Of a DNA stretch of 64,000 nucleotides, positions 54,544-64,000 are shown in pieces. Source of the stretch: Pseudoalteromonas shioyasakiensis (lineage in GTDB: Bacteria > Pseudomonadota > Gammaproteobacteria > Enterobacterales > Alteromonadaceae); contig CP058414.1 of NCBI GenBank assembly GCA_013391845.1, positions 3,148,501-3,212,500 on the forward strand. Direction: 5' to 3'. A program made the position numbers and the translations under genes. Under the pieces are notes generated by a model, which saw only the letters and a list, made by a program, of their open reading frames with translations, ran no database searches and was not told the origin of the DNA. The first letter of the stretch is position 1; every line of letters begins with the position of its first letter.

Positions 54544-57500
54544 CTACTTAAACCACCCTTGAAAGCGCTCCATCAATAGATAATTAACCGGCACTAATAG
54601 CAAGGTGATAAGCGTTGCAAAGATAATCCCAAAACCAAGACTTACCGCCATTGGTATAAGAAATTGTGCTTGCGTAGCTTTTTCAAATAACAGCGGCATT
54701 AAACCAATAAAAGTGGTTAGACTGGTTAGCATAACTGGGCGAAAACGAGCTGCACCGGCAAGCTTAACGGTTTCAAGTAAATCACCGCCTTCTTCACGTT
54801 TCTTATTGATAAAATCAACCAGTACCAGTGAGTCATTCACAACCACGCCTATCAAGGCCAACATGCCAAGTAAACTCATAATGGTCAGATCCATTCCCAT
54901 TATCCAGTGACCCATTACGGCACCTATCATGCCAAACGGTATAACGCTCATTACAATCAATGGCTGCATATATGATTTAAACGGAATCGCTAATAACGCA
55001 TAAATAATAAAAAATACAAACACTAGGCCCCAAGCCAGTGAACCAAATGATTCACGCTGTTCTTTGGCTTCACCTTCTAGTGAATAATCAACTCCAGGAT
55101 ATTGCTGCATTAGCTCGTCTAAGTAAGTATTTAGATCTGCTTGCAGCACCGTCATATTGGTATTTGATTTTTCGACATCCGCAGTCACATTCAGTGTGCG
55201 ATAGCGGTCAATACGATAAATAGATGATGGGCTTTGGCCCGGTACTAGAGTTGCCACATGCGAGAGCGGCACAGTCCCACCAGCAGGAGTTTTAATTAGA
55301 ATGTCTTTCAAATCAGCAACAGAACGACGCTCTTCAATAGGTAAACGCACCATAACCCGCACATCATCGCGCCCACGTTGTATGCGCTGAACTTGCGCAC
55401 CGAAGAACGAATTACGTACTTGCTGCGATACATCAACACGGTTTAAACCTAATGCTAAACCTTGCTCTGTCAGCTCTATTTGCAACTCCTCTTTACCGTC
55501 TGACATGCTATCAGCAATTTCGAAGACGGTTGGATAAGTCGATAATCGTTCTTTCACTCTTTCGGCTACTGCTTCAAGCATTTCAATTGAGCTACCATTT
55601 AGCTGTACATCAATTGGGCTCGATGTTCTGCCAAACTCAGCACGGAACGTTACACTTTCTGCACCCGGTATAATGCCAATTAAGTCTCGCCATTCACTAG
55701 CAAGTTCACGAGAGCCAATATCTGATTCTCGTTTTTCAGCTGGCATAATCTCAAATCTGACACTGCCCGTATTTGACGAGCCACCACGCCCCCCCGTAGT
55801 TGCCAAAATATTTAAAATTACACTTTGACCGTCTTCATCACGATATTTATCTTGTAACTCTTTTGCCTTGTCTGACATTTTGATTACATATTTATTCGTT
55901 ACTTCAAACGGTGTACCTGCAGGAAAAGTAACAGATGCACGCACGGTTTCACTTGGAATTCGAGGGAAAAAAGTAAACTTAGTCCAACCACTTGTTATTA
56001 AAGTCATAATAATTATAAAAATACCGACAAATAAGCTCACAGTGGCTACTTTATTCTTTAAGGCTAAATTCAATAATGGTTGGTAATATTTCATTATTGC
56101 GTGTTCAAAACCGTCGGCAAAGCGCTGCTGAAGGCGTTCAAGTTTGGTCGGTTCACCCTTCTCGTGGCGCAGCTTTAAATACTTTAAGTGTGCAGGTAAA
56201 ACAAACTTTGACTCGATTAATGAGAATAGTAAAACCGGAATAACCACGACAGGGATTTGTGCAAAGATAGCGCCACGCGCACCTTCAATAAAAGCTAAAG
56301 GTAAAAAGGCTGCAACGGTTGTCAACACACCAAAGGTCACAGGAGTTGCTACTTCCTGAGTACCACGAATAGCCGCTTGTTCACCACTTTCTGCCGTTTT
56401 TAAGTGGGTATAAACGTTTTCACCTGTAACAATGGCATCATCTACAACAATACCTAACACTAAAATAAAACCAAATAAGCTGATTACATTGAGTGTTATA
56501 CCAAAGATAGGCATTATCAAAAATGCGCCCATAAACGATACAGGTATGCCAATAAATACCCAAAAAGCAATAGCTGGACGTAGGAATAGAGTTAATAGCG
56601 CTAGCACTAAAATTCCGCCCTGAATTGCGTTACTTGTGAGAGTTGCTATGCGGCTTTTTACAACTTCGGAGTCATCGTCCCAATAACTTAACTCAAACCC
56701 TTCTGGAAGTTGACTTTGATGTTCTGTGATAAAGTTTTTTACAGCATCAGCTACTTCAATCGCACTTTGTGGGCCAATACGGTATACATCAATAAAAGCT
56801 GCCTGTTTACCATTAAAACGAGTACGAACGGGTGTTTCTTCAAAATCATCACTAATACGGGCAATATCACCTAAACGGATAATAGTGCCATCGGCTTGGT
56901 TCTTAACCACTATATTAGCAAATTCATCTTTACGGTATGCTTGCCCTTTAGAGCGAATAAGTACATCACCGCCCTCTGTTTTTAAATTACCAGCAGAAAC
57001 GTCTGTGCTTGAGTTCTTAATAGCTGAAGAAATATCCGCTAAACTCAAATCATATTGCCGCAAAGTATCTTGACTCACCTCTATGGCTATTTCGTAATTA
57101 CGAACTCCACTTAACTCAACTTGAGTTACACTTGGCAAACGCAAAAGCTCATCACGTACAGTTTCAGCGTATTCAAGTGTTTCTTTTTCACCATAAATAC
57201 TTGAAACAGATACTGCGATAACTTCGCGCTTCCATTCGGCAAGCGAAACTATCGGCTTTTCCGCATCAACCGGAAAGGTGTTAATCGCATCTACTCGACT
57301 TTTAATATCAGCCAATAGCTCCCTTGGGTCATAACCTGTCTCGACCTCTATACTTACTGATGAAGAGCCTTCTGATGAACGACTCGTGATCCGCTTTACC
57401 CCTTCAAGATCTTGAACAGCTTCCTCAATGCGAATAGAGACCCCTTTTTCTACATCCTCAGGCGTCGAGCCACGAAGTGATACACTGACACTAATGCGAT

Positions 57501-57624
57501 CTGACTCAAACGATGGAAATACCTCAAGCGGGATTTGTGTCGAAACGCTAAATAAACCTGCTAATAAAATGCTGATCAGCAATAAGTTTGCTGCAACATG
57601 ATTCTTTGTAAACCAAGCAATCAT
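54544..57624 (-). CDS. Efflux RND transporter permease
   Basis: 1026 residues, the inner-membrane pump of an RND system (HAE family, AcrB-like). One N-terminal helix (8-28), two large periplasmic portions, and eleven further helices. TM4 carries GIVVDDAIVTGENVY (the paired Asp of the proton relay), TM10 GVVVNDSLVLVDFI. It is probably a multidrug or metabolite exporter; the family with short periplasmic loops is not MexB-like enough to guess a drug. Its ATG overlaps the stop of the adaptor gene by one base, so translation is coupled. Confidence 0.92.
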   Translation of the reverse strand: MIAWFTKNHVAANLLLISILLAGLFSVSTQIPLEVFPSFESDRISVSVSLRGSTPEDVEKGVSIRIEEAVQDLEGVKRITSRSSEGSSSVSIEVETGYDPRELLADIKSRVDAINTFPVDAEKPIVSLAEWKREVIAVSVSSIYGEKETLEYAETVRDELLRLPSVTQVELSGVRNYEIAIEVSQDTLRQYDLSLADISSAIKNSSTDVSAGNLKTEGGDVLIRSKGQAYRKDEFANIVVKNQADGTIIRLGDIARISDDFEETPVRTRFNGKQAAFIDVYRIGPQSAIEVADAVKNFITEHQSQLPEGFELSYWDDDSEVVKSRIATLTSNAIQGGILVLALLTLFLRPAIAFWVFIGIPVSFMGAFLIMPIFGITLNVISLFGFILVLGIVVDDAIVTGENVYTHLKTAESGEQAAIRGTQEVATPVTFGVLTTVAAFLPLAFIEGARGAIFAQIPVVVIPVLLFSLIESKFVLPAHLKYLKLRHEKGEPTKLERLQQRFADGFEHAIMKYYQPLLNLALKNKVATVSLFVGIFIIIMTLITSGWTKFTFFPRIPSETVRASVTFPAGTPFEVTNKYVIKMSDKAKELQDKYRDEDGQSVILNILATTGGRGGSSNTGSVRFEIMPAEKRESDIGSRELASEWRDLIGIIPGAESVTFRAEFGRTSSPIDVQLNGSSIEMLEAVAERVKERLSTYPTVFEIADSMSDGKEELQIELTEQGLALGLNRVDVSQQVRNSFFGAQVQRIQRGRDDVRVMVRLPIEERRSVADLKDILIKTPAGGTVPLSHVATLVPGQSPSSIYRIDRYRTLNVTADVEKSNTNMTVLQADLNTYLDELMQQYPGVDYSLEGEAKEQRESFGSLAWGLVFVFFIIYALLAIPFKSYMQPLIVMSVIPFGMIGAVMGHWIMGMDLTIMSLLGMLALIGVVVNDSLVLVDFINKKREEGGDLLETVKLAGAARFRPVMLTSLTTFIGLMPLLFEKATQAQFLIPMAVSLGFGIIFATLITLLLVPVNYLLMERFQGWFK

Positions 57625-58862
57625 TATTGCGCTCCTTGCTCTTTAGGTTGCTCTTGATTATTAAGACGCTTAGCTTTCCCCCTCGTAGCTTGATACTCTT
57701 CGCTTCCCATCACAGTCACTTGCGTACCTGAGCTAACTTGTCCAAGCGGTGTAATAACTAAATTATCACCTGCAGACAGGCCATCAGCTACAACAGCTTG
57801 ATTAGCATTTTGCCAAGCAAGTGAAATATTTTTACGACGTAAAACACCTTGCTCTTCAACATAAACATAAGTGCCTTGGTAAATCGCACTATTTGGGATC
57901 ACAATGGCATTATCAATCGTCTTACCGGTGATCTGCGCTTTGATATATTGACCAATTTTGATTGGATATTGATTTATAGATGTTGCTTTATAAGGGTCAT
58001 TAATTTGTGCAACCACATAAAGCTGCTGAGCGTTTTCGTCAATGGCACCTTCGGTGCGGACAACTTGACCTTGCCAATGCTGTTTACCAACAAGGTCTGA
58101 GCTGAATTTAACTAATGAACCCGCACTATTTTTAGCGCCGTCACGAAACTGCTCAGGTAAGTTAATAAACGGCAAGTCTTTATTTTTGATTGGTAAGCGG
58201 ATCTCAACACGGTCAATCGCATAAATGCTCGCTAGTTCCATGTTGTTACTCACAACTTGGCCTAAGTCTACACTGCGACTTAAAACACGACCTGCGTAAG
58301 GTGCTGTAATTTTTGTACGCTCTAAGTCGAGTTTAGCTTTCTCAAGGGTGGCTTGAGCCGATAATACACTCGCTTCAGCTGCAGCTAATTGTGGTTTACG
58401 CAGCACTAAGCTACTAGCTTCTTCGCCCTTACCTAAGCGCTGCCAGTCAGTTTCAGCTTGGCGACCGCGAGCTTGTTCTTCAAGTAAGCCTTGCTCTGCG
58501 GTTAATAAAGCAGCTTGGGCTGATTTCACTTCGGCGCGGTGATCTCTATCGTCTAGCTGCAACAACACATCGCCTTTTTCAAAAAAACCACCTTCACGAA
58601 ATTGTTCACTAATTTCTATAATTTGTCCTGAGGCCTGAGCAACTAACAAACTTTGCGTACGCGGCTTAACCGTTCCAAAACTATCTATCATCACTTGATA
58701 GGATTCTGGCGTCAGCGTTTTAACAGCAACATTTACTTTCGCTTTCGGTGGTGAAGAAAAGCGGTTTGCTTGTGGTGGGTTGCCTTTAATAAACATGACG
58801 AGCAGTACCGTCACAGCTATAACTACAAGTGGGATTAATATTTTACGTGTCTTACTATTCAT
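57624..58862 (-). CDS. Efflux RND periplasmic adaptor subunit
   Basis: 412 residues. Basic N-terminus and membrane anchor (8-26), lipoyl-like halves around GQIIEISEQFREGGFFEKGD and ITAPYAGRVLSRSVDLGQVV, a long alpha-helical hairpin between them (about 115-185), and beta-barrel and membrane-proximal domains. Connects the pump to the outer-membrane channel. Middle gene of the operon, starting two bases after the channel gene stops. Confidence 0.93.
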   Translation of the reverse strand: MNSKTRKILIPLVVIAVTVLLVMFIKGNPPQANRFSSPPKAKVNVAVKTLTPESYQVMIDSFGTVKPRTQSLLVAQASGQIIEISEQFREGGFFEKGDVLLQLDDRDHRAEVKSAQAALLTAEQGLLEEQARGRQAETDWQRLGKGEEASSLVLRKPQLAAAEASVLSAQATLEKAKLDLERTKITAPYAGRVLSRSVDLGQVVSNNMELASIYAIDRVEIRLPIKNKDLPFINLPEQFRDGAKNSAGSLVKFSSDLVGKQHWQGQVVRTEGAIDENAQQLYVVAQINDPYKATSINQYPIKIGQYIKAQITGKTIDNAIVIPNSAIYQGTYVYVEEQGVLRRKNISLAWQNANQAVVADGLSAGDNLVITPLGQVSSGTQVTVMGSEEYQATRGKAKRLNNQEQPKEQGAQ

Positions 58863-58864
58863 GA

Positions 58865-60271
58865 TTATTGCTCTTCTACTTCGCTGTTTGCTGCACTAAA
58901 GTCACCACCAAGGGCAATGTGTAAGTTAATTCGATTTTTAATAAGCTGATTTTTAAGCTCGATGACCGAACTCTGCGCGTTGAAAGAACGATCTTGCGCA
59001 TCTAGAACGGTGGTATATGTTACTAAGCCACTTTGATATTGCTCAAAGGATAAGCGCTCAGCGGCAACCGCATTTTCTTGGGCTTCTAAGGTTTTTTCAT
59101 AACGAACTTTTAAAGCTTGTTCTTGGCTAATTGCAGTTTCAACATCATTAAATGCATCATAGAGTGTGGCAAGGTAAGCTTGCTCTTGACGTTTAACGGT
59201 AAGCCTTGCTTGTTCTTCATTAGCTTGTAAACGCCCCCCTTCAAAGAGCGGCATTGAAATGCTACCAATCAGCGACCAAGCTAAGCTAGAAGGCGAAAAT
59301 AAATCACTTACTCTATTGGTGCTGTCACTGATTGATGCTGAAAGATTTAAACTCGGAAAACGCTGTTTATGCGCATAAGCAAGCCCTGCGTCTGTGCTTA
59401 AAAGCTGATACCAGCTCGCCATTAGCGCTGGTTTGCGGGTGATGAGCTCTGAAGGCAACCCCAACGGAATAGTGTTCTCAAGTAATGGCAAATCTGCACT
59501 GACAGTTAATGCGCCTGCAGGATATTGACCTGTTAAACGCTCTAAATCACGAATCGATTGAGTTAGCTTGGCTTGCTGCGCGGCAATATTCGAGCGCTCA
59601 GTATTTAACTCATTACGCGCAAGATATACATCAAGCGCTTCATTTAAACCTTGGCGGTATCCTGATTCAATAATATCTAAATTTTTCTCGGCGTTTTGTT
59701 CTCGTTGCTTAAACAACTCAAGCAATTTGTGATTAGTAATAACATCAAACCAACCAGCTACTACATCAGCCACTAATTGTTGTTTGCTTTGCGCAAATAT
59801 GGCTTTTTCTGCTAGATACTCAAGGTTTGCCTGTCTTTCTGAGGCCGATAATTTTCCCCATAAATCAACTTCGTAGCTTAATTCTAGCGATGCTGAGCTG
59901 GCATTACTGTAACTGACAGGGCGATTATCTTTACTGCGGCTAGCACGTGTTGATAAATCTAGGCTTGGCCATAAATCAGCCCCTGCAGCAATAAGCTGCT
60001 GCTCTTTAATTGCCACATCAAAACCAGCTTGTAAAATTGCTTGGTTATGCGCCAATGCTTGCTCAACTAAATTAAAAACTTGAGGATCGTGTAATTGCTG
60101 CAACCAGTTATCTTGAACTGCAAGCACCTTGTCGTCTGCGGGAAGCTGCTGCCATGCACTCGGTACCGACTCAAGTTCAGCAACTCGTTCATTGTGAGCC
60201 GGCTGGCTTGCACATGCACTTAGCAAAATTACACTTAAAGCCAAAAAACTCGGCTTATATTGCCAATTCAT
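58865..60271 (-). CDS. Outer-membrane efflux channel lipoprotein (TolC/NodT family)
   Basis: 468 residues with lipoprotein signal and lipobox LSAC (Cys20). Two outer-membrane-efflux repeats are visible (about 60-255 and 275-460), each with long coiled-coil helices such as AEKNLDIIESGYRQGLNEAL and AERLSFEQYQSGLVTYTTVL. First gene of the three-gene RND operon, so the whole tripartite pump is encoded here. A heptamer repeat array lies upstream. Confidence 0.92.
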   Translation of the reverse strand: MNWQYKPSFLALSVILLSACASQPAHNERVAELESVPSAWQQLPADDKVLAVQDNWLQQLHDPQVFNLVEQALAHNQAILQAGFDVAIKEQQLIAAGADLWPSLDLSTRASRSKDNRPVSYSNASSASLELSYEVDLWGKLSASERQANLEYLAEKAIFAQSKQQLVADVVAGWFDVITNHKLLELFKQREQNAEKNLDIIESGYRQGLNEALDVYLARNELNTERSNIAAQQAKLTQSIRDLERLTGQYPAGALTVSADLPLLENTIPLGLPSELITRKPALMASWYQLLSTDAGLAYAHKQRFPSLNLSASISDSTNRVSDLFSPSSLAWSLIGSISMPLFEGGRLQANEEQARLTVKRQEQAYLATLYDAFNDVETAISQEQALKVRYEKTLEAQENAVAAERLSFEQYQSGLVTYTTVLDAQDRSFNAQSSVIELKNQLIKNRINLHIALGGDFSAANSEVEEQ

Positions 60272-60406
60272 TCTAAAAACCTGAAAACATCTATTTATGA
60301 GTGTAATTCAAGCACCACGTTAAGTTTTGCTCAACTCACTTTACATAACATTACACTGCCTGGCATGTGGCTACGATGAACGGTAGGAAAATGGAGGTAA
60401 GTTGCA

Positions 60407-60780
60407 AACTATCAGCTATCAGCTATCAGCTATCAGCTATCAGCTATCAGCTATCAGCTATCAGCTATCAGCTATCAGCTATCAGCTATCAGCTATCAGC
60501 TATCAGAACTTTGATCTAGCTTCTCTCTTTTACAAGAGTTTATTAGCGTGTAATAAATTTACATATACGGGTGAGCATTTATCTGAAACTGAGTGTAGGC
60601 ACTTTTCAATCTGACTTCTAACGACTGATATCTAATAACTCTTTTTTCGGCGTTAAAACGCCTCCTTCAACTCGTATCTCGGGCCTCGAAACTCGTACCT
60701 TTACTCTTTCTAACTCGCTAACTTTTTCATCTGATAGCTGACGGCTGAAAGCTGATAGCTCTAAATTTCACGCCTACGGG
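60407..60780 (+). repeat. Intergenic repeat-module locus 10 with fourteen-unit heptamer array
   Basis: Starts with AACTATC and thirteen AGCTATC units (60407-60504), matching the array at 54170 in length. Then a degenerate core (AATAAATTTACATATACGG, 60552), GGCGTTAAAACGCCTCCTTC (60649), the pyrimidine-rich module, CTGATAGCTGACGGCTGAAA (60731) and a partial core TAAATTTCACGCCTACGGG (60762-60780). Upstream 60272-60406 holds the efflux operon promoter region. Confidence 0.93.
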
Positions 60781-60812
60781 ATGTAAAATCGTGATTTGGA
60801 GGAGCCAAAAAC

Positions 60813-60838
60813 AAAAAAACCTCGCAATTGCGAGGCTT
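60813..60838 (-). terminator. Terminator of the tRNA operon
   Basis: CCTCGC/GCGAGG stem with AATT loop (60820-60835) and a run of seven A on its left, which is a T run in the leftward transcript. Confidence 0.8.
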
Positions 60839-60846
60839 TGAATCAA

Positions 60847-60922
60847 TGGTGCCCAGAGGCGGAATCGAACCACCGACACGAGGATTTTCAATCCTCTGCT
60901 CTACCGACTGAGCTATCTGGGC
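60847..60922 (-). tRNA. tRNA-Phe (GAA)
   Basis: 76 bases including encoded CCA. Cloverleaf complete; anticodon loop TTGAAAA gives GAA. Last of seven tRNAs in the leftward transcript. Confidence 0.97.
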
Positions 60923-60957
60923 AAAACAATTAGCTAAATGCTAACTATTAAAATAAA

Positions 60958-61033
<76 letters not shown>

Positions 61034-61084
61034 ACACTAAACCTGTGTGCGTTGTGCACTTAATCACATTGTGATTATAAATAA

Positions 61085-61160
61085 TGGTGCCCAGAGGCGG
61101 AATCGAACCACCGACACGAGGATTTTCAATCCTCTGCTCTACCGACTGAGCTATCTGGGC
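61085..61160 (-). tRNA. tRNA-Phe (GAA)
   Basis: Identical to the copy at 60847-60922. Confidence 0.97.
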
Positions 61161-61195
61161 AAAACAATTAGCTAAATGCTAACTATTAAAATAAA

Positions 61196-61271
<76 letters not shown>

Positions 61272-61328
61272 ACACTAAAATCGTGTGCGTTGTGCACTAT
61301 AATCACTTTAAAAGAGATTATCAAATAA

Positions 61329-61404
61329 TGGTGCCCAGAGGCGGAATCGAACCACCGACACGAGGATTTTCAATCCTCTGCTCTACCGACTGAGCTATCT
61401 GGGC
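61329..61404 (-). tRNA. tRNA-Phe (GAA)
   Basis: Identical to the other Phe copies. Confidence 0.97.
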
Positions 61405-61439
61405 AAAACAATTAGCTAAATGCTAACTATTAAAATAAA

Positions 61440-61515
<76 letters not shown>

Positions 61516-61585
61516 ACACTAAATTTGCGTGCTATGCACTATACTGATGTTTTAATCAAAAATTAAACACCAATATATTTAATAA

Positions 61586-61661
61586 TGGTGCCCAGAGGCG
61601 GAATCGAACCACCGACACGAGGATTTTCAATCCTCTGCTCTACCGACTGAGCTATCTGGGC
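61586..61661 (-). tRNA. tRNA-Phe (GAA)
   Basis: First tRNA of the leftward operon; identical to the other Phe copies. Confidence 0.97.
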
Positions 61662-62054
61662 AATATTTAGTTTTATGCAGAATATCCACAAGGATTTTCA
61701 ATGCAATTCCAAAGGGCTCTAATACCGAGCTATTTTGGCACTAAATTTTAAACGCACTTTTAAGCAACAAAACTGGTTGTCGCTGTCTGGGCGTGCGGCG
61801 TATTAAACGGGTTTTGCCCTCTCAAGTCAACTTTTTTTTGAGGATTCTAACTGTTTGCACAGTTTTCAATCAAGATTGCTGTTTTTAATAGCTTTTAGCT
61901 TATTTAATCTACAAACTTAGCGCTTTTGAGTTGACCCTCATCATAAAAGGGTTACCTATGTTAAAAACGTGGTGAATTTTTCTTCGTAGATGATAGGATT
62001 ATCTAATAATCAAGAATATGCTCAATGTTGCTGTTTAATTGTTGGACTAATGCC
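61662..62054. other. Spacer between tRNA operon and sensor kinase
   Basis: Contains the tRNA leader and promoter (to 61830) and about 220 bases ahead of the kinase gene, AT-rich, without recognisable gene. Confidence 0.6.
61800..61830 (-). promoter_or_regulatory. Stable-RNA type promoter of the tRNA operon
   Basis: Minus-strand TTGACT (61825-61830) and TTTAAT or TAATAC (61800-61807) with 17-19 bases between, followed by a GC-rich GCCGCACGCC discriminator typical of growth-rate-controlled stable RNA promoters. First tRNA begins about 140 bases downstream. Confidence 0.6.
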
Positions 62055-64000
62055 ATGCCAAGTAAATCGAATTCACCTGTTAAAGGCCTCTTACCGCTTT
62101 TTATAATCACGAACCTTGTCATCGCCTTGCTAGCGGTTGTTGCTTATTCCTTTTATCCAACTAGTAATAAACCACAAAAGATAGATAAACCTCAATTAAC
62201 AGCTCAGCAACTATCAGCTCAACTCACTTCTCCACTTGTCAGCGCATTAACTATGCCAGGTCAAGACAAAGTAAAAGAAGTTTTAGACTTAGCACATCTC
62301 CTTCAGGCTAACTTTGATTATTACTTGTATAGATACGAATTCAATGGTGACGTTTCACTGGTTTACGCTAATAACAAAAAGCTCATAACGCCAAGTAAAG
62401 TAAACCAACAACTAGAACAAAACTCACTCATTCACACTGTACTTGAACTTAATGACCAACCTGTCGGTGAACTTATAGTAAAACAACATCCATCTGAGCA
62501 GCCTGTTACACAATCAAAAGGGGTTTCACTCGCCCTTGCAGCCATGACTCTTCTTGCATTAATTATTTTATCCTTCGCACTGAGCATTTTTATCAATAAA
62601 CGTTTTAGTAAAAGCAGTAGCGCTTTGAGTCAAGAGTTAAAAGCAATTACCGAAAATGCAGATTATCAGACCCACGTAACTGAAGAATTGGATTTTGGAT
62701 TAAACTCTGTAGCTAGACACATCAACTTGCTTCTAAATAAAGTTCAGTCAGCTATAACGGAAAACAAAGCTTCTCAGGCTGATTTACAAAAACTACAAAG
62801 CAGCCTTGAAAATGAAGTACACAAGCGAACCCTTGCTCTTGAGCAAGCAACCCTAAAAGCCGAGCAGGCAAACGAAACTAAAACTACTTTCTTGGCGACC
62901 ATGAGCCATGAGATTCGCACCCCTATGAACGGGGTTATCGGAACTATTGATTTACTGCGCCAAACAGAGCTAGATGGTGCACAGCACAGACTAAGCACAA
63001 TTATTCGTGATTCTGCATTTTCATTATTAGGAATATTAGATGACATTCTCGATTTCTCGAAAATTGAAGCGGGTAAATTAAACATCGATAACATTCCTTT
63101 TTCTGTGTCAGACACCATTGAAGAAGTCGCTCGTGTTTTATCATCGGTTGCTAAAAAGCGTGATCTTGAATTAGAACTTGCTATTGCCCCTGATATTCCT
63201 ACGAACTTGATTGGTGATACAGTGCGAGTTCGCCAAGTTCTTTATAACTTATGTAGTAATGCGATTAAGTTCACCTCAACAGACGACAAACGTAAAGGAC
63301 ACGTCAAGATTTCGGTAGAGGTGGCACAAAACACCACTGACCACTACACCCTGCGTTTTAGTGTATTAGACAACGGTAAGGGTATGACGCAAGCACAGCT
63401 TCGCGAGATCTTTAACCCATTCATTCAAGCTGAAGGCTCAATCACCCGTGAATACGGTGGTACGGGCTTAGGTTTATCTATTTGCAAAAGCTTAACTGAG
63501 CTAATGCTAGGAACTATTTCTGTATCTAGTGACCTAGGAATAGGCAGTGAGTTTGTTGTCGAATTACCTTTTAGTACACAAGGTAAAGTTGAATATGCTC
63601 ATAAGCAGGTAATGAAAAACCAACGCGTAGTGGTTGTAACTAACCATGATGGTCGTAAAAAGATACTTACTCGTTATCTATCATTTATGGGAGCAACTCC
63701 TGTTATCGCTGACAACAGCGATATAATCGAAGTAGAACAGGATAAAAAAGATATTATTTGGATCCTCGATGGTATCGAGAGCATGGAAGATATTAACTAT
63801 ATCTTGCGCCGCTTACTCTACACCCTAGAAGATAATAAACAACAAGTTATAGTTCTAAGTAAACTGGACGAAGCCGCCGTAAATCATAAAAATATTTTCT
63901 ACCTAAACGCAGCACCGCTATGCAAGTCCAACTTTATGATGTCGCTACTTGTGGCAGCTGGTTTACATAAACCAAAACAAATAACTTCAAAAAAATCACT
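62055..64000 (+). CDS. Sensor histidine kinase, hybrid-type candidate (3' end cut by window edge)
   Basis: Open from the ATG at 62055 to the window end (about 648 codons). Membrane helix at about residues 12-33, a periplasmic region, second helix (about 160-182), a HAMP-like linker, coiled coil, then the HisKA domain with FLATMSHEIRTPMNGVIG (phosphoacceptor His285). The ATPase domain follows: N box NLCSNAIKF, DNGKGM and EYGGTGLGLSICK. After about residue 515 a receiver-like or pseudo-receiver part begins (VVVVTNHDGRKKILTRYL). The pattern is BarA/TorS-type. The end of the protein, including any receiver and Hpt domains, is outside the window. Signal unknown. Confidence 0.9.
   Translation, partial: MPSKSNSPVKGLLPLFIITNLVIALLAVVAYSFYPTSNKPQKIDKPQLTAQQLSAQLTSPLVSALTMPGQDKVKEVLDLAHLLQANFDYYLYRYEFNGDVSLVYANNKKLITPSKVNQQLEQNSLIHTVLELNDQPVGELIVKQHPSEQPVTQSKGVSLALAAMTLLALIILSFALSIFINKRFSKSSSALSQELKAITENADYQTHVTEELDFGLNSVARHINLLLNKVQSAITENKASQADLQKLQSSLENEVHKRTLALEQATLKAEQANETKTTFLATMSHEIRTPMNGVIGTIDLLRQTELDGAQHRLSTIIRDSAFSLLGILDDILDFSKIEAGKLNIDNIPFSVSDTIEEVARVLSSVAKKRDLELELAIAPDIPTNLIGDTVRVRQVLYNLCSNAIKFTSTDDKRKGHVKISVEVAQNTTDHYTLRFSVLDNGKGMTQAQLREIFNPFIQAEGSITREYGGTGLGLSICKSLTELMLGTISVSSDLGIGSEFVVELPFSTQGKVEYAHKQVMKNQRVVVVTNHDGRKKILTRYLSFMGATPVIADNSDIIEVEQDKKDIIWILDGIESMEDINYILRRLLYTLEDNKQQVIVLSKLDEAAVNHKNIFYLNAAPLCKSNFMMSLLVAAGLHKPKQITSKKS

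Overview
The window looks like chromosome from a marine gammaproteobacterium of the Alteromonadales, most likely Pseudoalteromonas. The DNA is AT-rich. It has the ygfB-pepP-ubiH-ubiI operon next to a 6S RNA gene, a gcvT-gcvH-gcvP operon, several large TonB-dependent receptors, and Phe/Thr tRNA genes with encoded CCA. The genus is inferred from gene content and style, not from a marker gene. 

Layout. 1-6.5 kb: the 3'-truncated end of a small membrane protein, a YqhA-type protein, and a carbonyl/redox cluster (YqhD aldehyde reductase, exported DJ-1/PfpI protein, divergent LysR, isochorismatase-like hydrolase, GlxA-type AraC regulator). 6.5-17.5 kb: mostly single genes separated by repeat-rich intergenic DNA: a CDGSH/glutamate-synthase fusion, AcpH, a paralogue of the first membrane protein, a CPBP protease, a DUF4785-like protein, two exported lipases, an exported lactonase-like propeller and an exported leucine-rich-repeat protein. 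17.7-29.4 kb: a nutrient-uptake locus read leftward: TonB receptor, DUF3604/PHP lipoprotein, ECF sigma factor, FecR anti-sigma factor, a second TonB receptor with a signalling domain, and an arylsulfatase broken by one frameshift. 29.9-34.4 kb: a foreign-looking GC-richer segment with an AraC regulator, a siderophore receptor and two small genes. 34.7-37.9 kb: an orphan gene with a HEPN-like motif, then a complete group II intron. 38.0-44.4 kb: the glycine cleavage operon (gcvH carries an apparent frameshift), a GcvT-like half protein and a LysR regulator. 45.4-49.3 kb: a FecA-like TonB receptor and an FHS-family sugar transporter. 49.5-53.8 kb: ubiquinone hydroxylases, PepP and YgfB, with 6S RNA divergent. 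54.5-60.3 kb: a three-gene RND efflux operon. 60.8-61.7 kb: seven tRNA genes alternating Phe and Thr. 62.1-64.0 kb: the start of a hybrid-type sensor histidine kinase. 

A striking non-coding feature is a family of short repeat modules at about ten intergenic loci. Every copy I could find lies in the same orientation regardless of the direction of neighbouring genes, and several loci carry perfect 7- or 8-bp tandem arrays. Two single-base frameshifts (arylsulfatase and gcvH) both lie at AAACCC tracts, so they may be real mutations or sequence errors.
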